NCBI RefSeq assembly: GCF_002575655.3
Contig: NC_053035.3
Span: 95,257,322-95,321,321 of the forward strand
DNA: 64,000 bases
Source: Aegilops tauschii subsp. strangulata
Lineage: Eukaryota > Streptophyta > Magnoliopsida > Poales > Poaceae
Direction: 5' to 3'
Shown here: positions 56,497 to 64,000 of the stretch, piece after piece
Position numbering within the stretch: the first letter of the stretch is position 1
Layout of the letters: every line of letters begins with the position of its first letter
Translations under genes and position numbers: made by a program
The notes under the pieces: generated by a model
Told to the model about the DNA's origin: nothing
What the model saw: only the letters and a program-made list of their open reading frames with translations
The model's database searches: none

Positions 56497-57718
56497 TGAA
56501 GGAAATATGCCCTAGAAGCAATAATAAAGTTGTTATTTATATTTCCTTATATCATGATAAATGTTTATTATTCATGCTAGAATTGTATTAACCGGAAACT
56601 TAGTACATGTGTGAATACATAGACAAACAGAGTGTCACTAGTATGCCTCTACTTGACTAGCTCGTTGAATCAAAGATGGTTATGTTTCCTAACCATAGAC
56701 ATGAGTTGTCATTTGATTAACGGGATCACATAATTGGAGAATGATGTGATTGACTTGACCCATTCCGTTAGCTTAGCATTTGATCGTTTAGTATATTGCT
56801 ATTGCTTTCTTCATGACTTATACATGTTCCTATGACTATGAGATGATGCAACTCCCGAATACCGGAGGAACACTTTGTGTGCTACCAAACGTCACAACGT
56901 AACTGGGTGATTATAAAGGTGCTCTACAGGTGTCTCCAATGGTACTTGTTGAGTTGGCATAGATCAAGATTAGGATTTGTCACTCCGATTGTCGGAGAGG
57001 TATCTCTAGGCCCTCTCGGTATGCACATCACTATAAGCCTTGCAAGCAATGTGAACAATGAGTTAGTTGCGGGATGATGCATTACAGAACGAGTAAAGAG
57101 ACTTGCCGGTAACGAGATTGAACTAGGTATTGAGATACCGATGATCGAATCTCGGGCAAGTAACATACCCATGACAAAGGGAACAACGTATGTTGTTATG
57201 CGGTTTGACCGATAAAGATCTTCGTAGAATATGTAGGAACCAATATGAGCATCCAGGTTCCGCTATTGGTTATTGACCGGAGATGATTCTCGGTCATGTC
57301 TACATAGTTCTCGAACCCGTAGGGTCCCCACGCTTAACGTTAGGTGACAATCGGTATTATGAGTTTATGTGTTTTGATGTACCGAAGGTAGTTCGGAGTC
57401 CCAGATATGATCACGGACATGATGAGGAGTCTCGAAATGGTTGAGACATAAAGATCGATATATTGGACGATTATATTTGGACATCGGAATGGTTCCAGGT
57501 GAGATCGGGCATATACCGGAGTACCGGGAGGTTACCGGAACCACCCGGGAGGTATATGGGCCTTATTGGGCGATAGTGGGAGAGAGGAGAAGGGAGCAAA
57601 GGATGGGGCGCCCCCCCAAGCCCAATCCGAATTGGGAACTGGGCCGGCCCCCTTTCCTTCCTCCTTCCTCCCGCTTCCTTCTCTCCTAATCCAACTAGGG
57701 AAGGGGGGATCCTACTCC
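56497..57718 (+). repeat. WIS 3' LTR, left part
   Basis: It starts TGAAGGAAATATGCC behind the purine-rich tract (GCAAGTGGGTGAC) and runs 1222 bp to the CACTA insertion. The last 3 bp (tcc, 57716-57718) would be the CACTA target duplication. The remaining LTR should be on the far side, outside the window. Confidence 0.85.
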
Positions 57719-57734
57719 CACTACTAGAAAAAGG

Positions 57735-58082
57735 CCTACTAATGGCGCACCTAATCTGGCCATTAATGGCGCATCAGTGGTGCGCCATTAGTAGCACGCC
57801 ATTAGTATATTTTACTAATGGCGCACCACTGGTGCGCCATTAGTATCTGGTATACTAATGGCGCACCCCAGATGCGCCATTAGTATATACTACAGTGCGC
57901 CATTAGTATGCCTCCCAGGGGGCCATGTATACCAGGTGCTTTGGCATACTAATGGCGCACTGCAGATGGATGCGCCATTAGTAACTTCGGCATACTAATG
58001 GCGCACTGTTTAGTGATGCGCCATTAGTATCCTTTGGCATACTAATGGCGCACTGTGATGTGATGCGCCATTAGTATGAATA
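57735..58082. repeat. CACTA subterminal repeats
   Basis: About fifteen copies of 'actaatggcgcac' and its complement 'gtgcgccattagt' in alternating orientation, many paired as small palindromes with loops of 1-15 bp. In this superfamily such repeats are the binding sites for the DNA-binding transposon protein. Confidence 0.9.
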
Positions 58083-58354
58083 TTAGTTTTTTTTATTTTT
58101 TTATTTTCTGTTTTTTGCACAGGTTACAAAATGTATAATTGGACAAAATATAGACAGCACACATCAACAATAGATTCATCGAATACAATAAAAGATTAGT
58201 CTCTGAATACAATTCATCATTTTAGTCTCCGAATACAATTCATCATATTAGTCTCCGAATTGAAAAGACCGAACAAAATGTATAAGTATGAATCATTATA
58301 TTACAAGTCTCGAGACCGCGAGTTTGCTTCACATTACAAGTCGATATCGATCAT
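58083..58354. other. CACTA spacer
   Basis: AT-rich DNA with 'aattcatcat(t/a)ttagtct(c/s)cgaata' repeated two to three times (58190-58260). No coding signal. Confidence 0.5.
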
Positions 58355-58609
58355 CTAAACTACCATCACATAGAAGAGAGCTGCGGTCATCACGATGAGC
58401 ATCATCACGATGAAACTCGTCTTCATCCGGTTCCTCCAACGCTCCCTCCCCTCTCCCGCTAGATAGCGGGCGTATCTAGATTCGTCCTCGGCCCTAGTGG
58501 CGTACCCTTTGTAACTGTTACCGCTGAATCGGTGAACCTGTCTCCGACACTCCTCCCAGTCGTCGTAGACTCCGGGAACCTTACCCTTGTACACGACATA
58601 CCACGGCAT
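58355..58609 (-). CDS. Small protein: RNase H1 N-terminal-type domain plus C-terminal membrane segment
   Basis: An 84-aa frame on the minus strand starting MPWYVVYKGKVPGVYDDW. Residues 2-45 match the hybrid-binding domain found at the N-terminus of eukaryotic RNase H1 and in the viroplasmin family (W-Y-V-V-x-x-G-x-x-P-G-V, W-E-E-C, V-x-x-F-S-G-x-x-Y-K-G). Residues about 46-62 are charged and 63-84 are a hydrophobic stretch (FIVMMLIVMTAALFYVMVV), so it looks tail-anchored. There is no RNase H catalytic domain. It lies 238 bp behind the En/Spm-type gene on the same strand. In the family the domain binds RNA/DNA hybrids or double-stranded RNA; its role in a CACTA element is unknown. It could instead be a further exon of a longer product. 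Confidence 0.65.
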   Translation of the reverse strand: MPWYVVYKGKVPGVYDDWEECRRQVHRFSGNSYKGYATRAEDESRYARYLAGEGRERWRNRMKTSFIVMMLIVMTAALFYVMVV

Positions 58610-58847
58610 CGCTATGCAGTAGCCAAACGAAACGTTAGTACCAATTCACAGACAATACATAAGCAATATATAAGTATGCAACAGAACGATCGGAAGAGAA
58701 AAGCAAGACATTAATAGCATCGATTACATCTAAGTTGAAGGACTCGAGAAACCAAAGAGACATACTACAAGTTCATTAAAGTTTAATTACAACATGAGCC
58801 AATCGATGTTTCAGAACTAGACACAACATCACTGCTTTCGACTGGAC

Positions 58848-61800
58848 TCAAGGGACCGGAGCGTGGATGAAGCCGCCGTCTATCGTGGGAGTCATGAAAC
58901 CACGGGCGTTGTCAGCCTGCATTTGTAGGATTGTGTCGATGTCATTGTTGGACGGTTGATTTCTGAGGTAGAACTGCCCCGAGGTACGAAGGACATCTTG
59001 ATGGATGATTTCCGCAAACTCCGACTGGATGCGAAAGAATTCTTGTCTGATGTCCGCGTCCTGGATTGCCGACACGCTCGCGGCCCAATCTTTGAGTCTA
59101 CTCGATAGCAGTAGTTGATGATGGTCCCGTACGATCGCCCGCATGTGATGGATGGCGTAGTAGGCACCCTTCTGACCGCCAGGCGGCTGCTTGACGCAGC
59201 AGAACGTCGTGTTGTGGGAGAACACGTGCTTGCCGTACTTACGAATAGGCCTGGTGAAGGTGCCTCCAGATTTGACGTAGCCGGGGAGAACATCATCAAG
59301 AACCTTCTTGACATTTGTGTAGTCTACGTTCGACTGACGGTCTGGGTCGAAATACGTGGCCATGGAATATTTGGGGCTTAGGAGGATGAGCGTGCAATGT
59401 GTGTCACTGCAGAAAACACGGAATGTTAAAAGAAAAACGATCGAAATCTAAGAATTCATATGTTACGGGGCGGTTGAGGGGAGGACTTACTCGGGAAAGT
59501 AAGGCACGAGGAAGTTGTCCTTATCTTGGTTTGCCAGAATGACGCCTTCGAGGTAAGAACTCGCGACTTGCCGGTCCCCAGCGCTGCCCAAGATCTTGGC
59601 ACGCATGTAGAAGGGGTCGACTATCACGATGCCCGGGGTCTTGTCGCGAATGATCCGCATCTCCATACTCAGCGAAAATAGCCGAACGAAGGTGTAGTGC
59701 AGCGGATGAAGGTTCAACATAGCGTGGATGTCATCAAACCGCAGGACGATCGTACCCCCGATGGAGTTATCCACAAAGCCCTTGCCCTCTGGCACCTTGG
59801 CCGCAAAAACCGGGTATGCCACATCCTTCTCTCGGAGACGCCGCTTCTCCAAAGAAAGCACACTGTCATGCAGACTCCGCATAGCACCGGTTGCAGCATC
59901 GAGCATATTTCTCGGTAGCATCGGCCTACCCGCCACATGCACCCTCCTCGAGATATCTGCACTTGAAGGTGGCCCGTCCTGAGCACGGATCGTACTCGGT
60001 GCCGGCTGGCCCGCACCCTTGTTAGTCTTTCTTTTGCGTGCCTTCTTCTTGATCTCCTGTAATGGGACCGAGTTCTGCTCACAGACCGCCTTCTTGAGTG
60101 TGTTGGGGCTGATCATATTTCGCACCTCGCCTATCTGAGGCTCGGTGAAGTCGGCAGCTGGAGGCGTCTCCTGAGAGCTGAACTGTAGACGACGCCTGTT
60201 GCAACTTGGCTTCTCCGTGGTACCAGCTAGATCGCACACGTCTTTTGTTGGGTTGGGTTCTTGAGAAGGAGGCCCCATGAAGTCGCCACCATCTCCATGA
60301 TCGGCAAAGTACTGATCGACGTTGGCAAATGTATCGTCGTCGTCGTCGTCGTTCTGATCCTGTGCCATATGCATGTTTGGATCCAGTGGCATAGGGATGT
60401 CCGGCACCGTTGCGGCGGTCTTGCCATGGGGCCGACTTGGCGCCGGCACGACTGGCGGTGTTGTCTTTGGGGTGGTGTCCCCCGCCCCCAAACGAATCTG
60501 GCTCTTCGGCCAAAGCAGGGGCCAGCTCAGGCAGGCGCTGAGGTTCATCACGTCATCATCGTCGGCCCCCATTGGTCGAATCGGAGGTAACACCTCGTCG
60601 CAGCCTGGCAGCACCCGAACCAGTTGAACCCTAAACAAGTTGGGTGGCATCTGGGTACTGTGGAACAAGGGGTTGCCCGGTTGAACGATTTTGCCCTTGG
60701 CGACATCGACCAACTCGTTGTTCACGAAGTGCAGGAGAGTGCACGGAACGTCGGCGGCGCCCTGCGAAAACATGTAGGGCGTTAGGGATGCCCAGTCAAA
60801 GGCAAGGAGATGAAGTCCTCGGCCGAGAGAGGCTTAATTAGTTACCGTGATGATGGCGTCGAGCTCGGCTAATGTCGAGGCACCGCCAACGGCGGGCGTG
60901 CAGTTGACGGAGGGGCCGCTTGCTGCAGAGGTGCCGGCCGGCGTACACCCGGGTGCATTAAGCTCCCATGCCGGCGTCGGAGACACCAATGCCGGCTCCG
61001 CCGGAGACACCAATGGCCCCGCCATCGCGTTCTGCGAGTTGCTGGCCGTGAAGCTAGGAATCGGGGGCGGCCCCTGTTGGCCGCCCGCAATCCACGCACT
61101 AATCCCCTGGATCAAGGTAGGCACAATGGCGGTGATCGTCGCTCCGAGTTGTTGTTGCACTTGCTCTTGGACAATCTCCGGAATCCGCACCACCTGTGCC
61201 CTGAGTTCTTGAACCTCGCGCGCCTGGCTTTCCGAGCTGGTCTTTTTCTCCTTTCGCCCAGCAGTGTCATAGTATGATGACCATTTTGTCGACAAGCCTT
61301 TGCCGGCCACACAACCAGCTGACGTCGGCTTACTGAGCTTATCCTTGTTCTTCATTACATTCAACGCCCTATTTAGAGTGGTGTCCCAAGGGTTGCTCTT
61401 AGTCGACCCCGCGCTACTGCTTTCAGTCGCCTGCGGAAGGAATGTGAACCATTTAGAAATTTGGCTTCATTAATTAGAATGCAACCATATGGAGCTAATT
61501 ACGAGGGGGTTATTCCTTACCAGAACAAGCTCAAGCGCCCTGCTCTTCGGATCCGTGGTAAGCTCCTTTGTTTTCGGGTCCTTCTTGTACCGGGCCCTGA
61601 CAAAGTTCCTGGTCTGCTTGTCACCGTATTTATCGAAGAGGGGCGGTAGGCCTTGCTCGGCACGGTCCGCCTCCTCCTTGTCCCATATAGGCTCCGCCAC
61701 TCTGTAACCGCCGGGACCGAGTGTGTGTTCCCCTAAGTTCAGCTCCCGCATTTCTTTCCCCCACTTACTTGATTCGGAGTTTGCGGTGCTCGAGCAATTG

Positions 61801-62477
61801 ATCTTGAAGTCATTGTAGTCATCTTCGGTGATCGAAGGATTTTTCTCCTTGATCTTCTCATAACTCTCACCTTTCTCGACCATTCTCTTCACATTGCTTT
61901 TCCAAGTAGACAGGGCCTTGCTCATCTTCGTGAGGGCAGCATTGTTCACTTTATTCCCTTTGAGGCTTGTGTTTTCAAATTCAGCGGGGAACTTGTATCA
62001 TTCGTGCAGCTTCGTGAAGAGGAGGTTGCGCAAATTCCCTCGGTCAGGATGCCTCAGGTTCTCGGTGTTGATCGAGACGGTGCTCCGGAGAATGCACCCG
62101 AGCTGAAGCGAGTACCCCTTGACTATTCGTTCGGGCGCCATTGGATTCCCGTCGGAGTCCACTTCAGTAACTTCCTCCTTGAGGGTGCGGAGCACGGTCG
62201 GGCGCCGGTCCTTCCGTTGCCTCTTCGGTTGGCTGCCATCTGTGCGTGCGCCCCCATCATCAGTGGTGGCATCCTCGGCGGCACCATCAGTGGTGGCATC
62301 CTCGGCGGCACCATCAGTGGTGGCATCAGTGGGGTCATCCTCGGTGGTACCATCAGTGGTCTCAGGATCGGTGGGGAAGGCGGCGTCCTCATACAAGTGA
62401 GGTTGTTCCTCCATCTCCTGGGACAGCATCCAGAATGGCTTGACGCTCGAACCCCCGGCCTCATCGTTGTTGGCCAT
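58848..62477 (-). pseudogene. CACTA En/Spm-type protein, four exons, ending in a Ulp1-like domain (one stop)
   Basis: Exons are 62477-61521, 61430-60846, 60761-59491 and 59406-58848, with GT/AG introns and matching phases. Exon 1 has an acidic repeat segment (24-bp units at about 62255-62350), an in-frame TGA at 61998-62000, and a plant En/Spm transposase_24-like region (GYRVAEPIWDKEEADRAEQG, DKQTRNFVRARYKKDP). Exon 2 has a coiled coil (VQELRAQVVRIPEIVQEQVQQQ). Exon 3 has a conserved cap region (PCTLLHFVNNELVDVAKG, LFRVQLVRVLPGCDEV) also seen in such proteins. It ends FLVPYFP, joined to DTHCTLILLSP in exon 4, which is the Ulp1-like fold: His in DTHCTL, Asp in ATYFDPD. The usual catalytic Cys before Gly-Tyr-Tyr is replaced (QKGAYYAIHHM). 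It probably binds the subterminal repeats; the protease-like part looks inactive. Confidence 0.7.
62255..62350. repeat. 24-bp coding minisatellite in CACTA exon 1
   Basis: Units of the type ggtggcatcctcggcggcacc+atca in tandem, two nearly perfect and two degenerate. They encode repeats of DGAAEDATT on the minus strand and so give the acidic segment of the protein. Confidence 0.85.
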
Positions 62478-62546
62478 GTTTCTCTCTAAATAGGAACAAA
62501 GTTTGGTCAAAAAGTTGGTTATTGTCAAGGAACAAGATCATGGTCT

Positions 62547-62684
62547 CATCATTTAGGGTTTGTCGACACCGAGGCATCCTAAAAGCTAAGCTTTTATCAT
62601 TGAGGGTTTTTCGACGCCGAGGCACCCTAAAAGCCTAAGCTTTCATCATTTCGGTTTTTATCGACACCGAGGCACCCTAAAAGC
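62547..62684. repeat. Three tandem units upstream of the CACTA gene
   Basis: Three units of about 45-50 bp sharing 'tcgacaccgaggcaccctaa' and 'aagcttt(t/c)atcat'. They are just in front of the start codon in gene orientation and may be part of its promoter or leader. Confidence 0.8.
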
Positions 62685-62768
62685 CATGCATTAGTCACAA
62701 GTACGCCGGGGCACTTGATCCTACTTAATTAACTACTAAGATACCCCGGCCCATGCATTAGTCACAAG

Positions 62769-62858
62769 TACCCCATATGTCCTATTTTTAGCAAAGTCAT
62801 GCTAAAATTCACGGAAAATTTCAGCATGACCTTTGCTGAAAATAGGACATATGGAGTA
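62769..62858. repeat. Foldback with 35-bp arms
   Basis: The left arm 62769-62803 (tac-cccatatgtcctatttt...) and right arm 62823-62858 pair over 35 bp with two mismatches and one bulge, around a loop of about 19 bp. It is upstream of the En/Spm-type gene. No TA or other short duplication shows it to be a separate MITE. Confidence 0.85.
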
Positions 62859-62960
62859 CCCGAATTTGCCGGAACGGAAGTTAATCGACATTCCGGCAAA
62901 CTCAAGGGCCTCTTGGGTGGACAAGGCAAAAAAGGCCTCCATCACAACATGGAAAATACA

Positions 62961-63024
62961 CCAAGCAGTATCATCTCCAAGCAGTATCATCTCCAAGCAG
63001 TATCATCTCCAAGCAGTATCATAT
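62961..63024. repeat. 16-bp tandem repeat, four units
   Basis: Four units of ccaagcagtatcatct, the last with one change. Non-coding. Confidence 0.92.
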
Positions 63025-64000
63025 TTGTAATGACTGAAAATATTTACTTCAGGAAATATTTACTACTGTAGTTTCTGTTACAAACAAAAAAAAGACTGAA
63101 GTTTGTCCTAGCTATATTTCAGGATGATTTTTCAGTTGCTCATGCTTTTTACAAATTGTAGCTACTGTTTTTTATACCTAAACAAAATTGCCCTAGCTAT
63201 ATTTGCTACTGTTTTTATACCTAATTTTTTGCTACTGTTTTTTTAATTTGCTACTGCTTTTTTTTATTTGCTACTGTTTTTTTATACATACACCACCAAA
63301 GTCCAAAGAGTAACCACTTATTAGCTACCAGGAGTAAGTAAGTAACTAAATACACTTGTATAACAAAATAAATCAGAAACTTAGTTTTCAGTGTAATGAA
63401 ACTAGTTTTCAGTTTTAATTTTCTGTTTTTTGCACAGGTCACTAGCTTCAGATTTTTTCCTCAGGTATAAGTTGATGCTTTTCTTCATATTTGCCATATG
63501 AAAAAATTAGGATGCTATCATCCTATATTTTGCCATGCTAAAAGATTGTGCCATGTAGAAAATTGCCATGCTACACAAACATCAATGAACTGTAAATTTC
63601 ATCAGAGTTGGATTACCCATAAAAGAAGCTCACAGCACTATTCATTTTAGATTTTTTTATGATCATCTAAATCGTAGTACTCGGTAAACACTGTTGCACA
63701 AAGAAGTCCACGGTGGCCTTACAAAATTTATAAGTAGCAATGCACTTTCACTGTTCACTAGCACACAAACAAAACATAGGACATGTGACTACATTTAGAT
63801 TTCTGACACTCCCAGCAAGGCAGAAATGCAAAGTTCCCAATATGGTTTCTCTAGCGAGGGAAGAAAACTCACCAAGCTGTTTCAGATCCCGCAACCTGGA
63901 TGAAATGATGCAATGAAATGAACACATAATTAGGCCAACTAGAAAGTTAAAATAGGCAAATGTGCAGCGGCGATTTGGGAAAACTCAAGTCACCTCTGAA
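63025..64000. other. CACTA interior, no gene recognised
   Basis: AT-rich DNA with several 'ttgctactgttttttta' copies (63150-63285). No reading frame with a recognisable motif. The intron/exon signals of a main TPase gene may lie further right. Confidence 0.45.

Larger units (their letters stand above)
50444..57718 (+). mobile_element. WIS/BARE-type Copia retrotransposon
   Basis: The 5' LTR is kept only from 50444 to 51239. Then follow the primer-binding site, leader, gag, pol and the 3' LTR from 56497. In the 3' LTR the start TGAAGGAAATATGCCC and the body ('tgtgaatacatagacaaacagagtgtc'-type sequence) fit the BARE/WIS group. The 3' LTR is interrupted at 57719 by the CACTA element. Gypsy occupies the place where the 5' LTR should begin. 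Coding frames carry at least five breaks. Confidence 0.85.
57719..64000 (-). mobile_element. CACTA (En/Spm) DNA transposon, runs off the window
   Basis: The terminal inverted repeat CACTACTAGAAAAAGG starts at 57719 and is followed by dense subterminal repeats. Inside are an En/Spm-type multi-exon gene and a small ORF, both on the minus strand. The other end and the main TPase gene are not in the window. The terminus and subterminal repeats fit Triticeae CACTA families such as Caspar or Jorge; I do not assign one. Confidence 0.85.

Noticed and set aside
58104..63440. Same short string 'ttctgttttttgcacaggt' at about 58107 and 63421
   Set aside because: Too short and T-rich to claim an element boundary or duplication; noted only because both copies lie in the CACTA element.

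Overview
This is plant nuclear DNA, almost certainly from a Triticeae grass (wheat, Aegilops or a close relative). The evidence is the set of nested transposons: Copia elements with Angela and BARE/WIS-type LTRs, an Athila-lineage Gypsy element with a TGATACGTCTCC LTR start, a Veju-sized TRIM, a CACTA element with 'actaatggcgcac' subterminal repeats, and Stowaway and Tourist MITEs. Host genes have introns. There is no bacterial or phage signal, no RNA gene and no CRISPR array. Only three host genes are visible: a serpin (22.3-24.0 kb), a folate-pathway FolD enzyme (31.3-33.6 kb) and cytosolic histidyl-tRNA synthetase (34.5-38.4 kb, reverse strand).

Region 1 (1-21.4 kb) is a Mutator-like element (MULE) broken by two retrotransposons. 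The MULE carries a Ulp1-type cysteine protease gene on the + strand (5.6-6.2 kb) and, convergent to it, a FAR1/mudrA-type transposase on the - strand (15.8-20.5 kb). The 3' part of an Athila-type Gypsy element (1-5588) sits in an intron of the Ulp1 gene. A complete Angela-type Copia element (6441-15186, - strand, target duplication TTTTC) sits just behind the Ulp1 gene. The transposase gene and its flanks are full of a 23-bp minisatellite whose units begin with CATGGCA.

Region 2 (21.4-31 kb) holds the serpin, bracketed by two copies of one MITE family; the right-hand copy contains a Tourist MITE. Next comes a short non-autonomous LTR element (25561-29914), itself split by an Angela-type solo LTR with a perfect GGAGT duplication.

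Region 3 (31-42.4 kb) is the conserved gene island: FolD (5 exons, 292 aa) and HisRS (6 exons, 885 aa) converge tail to tail. Both read through cleanly, and Stowaway MITEs lie before, between and inside them. The 4 kb beyond the HisRS start is AT-rich and holds no gene I recognise.

Region 4 (42.4-64 kb) is a retrotransposon cluster: an inverted Copia LTR fragment, a rearranged Tat/Retand-like Gypsy element with a duplicated gag/LTR block, a WIS-type Copia element, and a CACTA transposon inserted in the WIS 3' LTR that runs off the window. The CACTA element encodes a four-exon En/Spm-type protein ending in a Ulp1-like domain without its cysteine. It also encodes a small protein with an RNase H1 N-terminal-type domain and a C-terminal membrane segment.

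Nearly all transposon reading frames carry frameshifts or stops. The coordinates of introns, LTR ends and target duplications were read by eye from splice-site and terminal motifs. Family names rest on recognition of termini and proteins, not on a database search.
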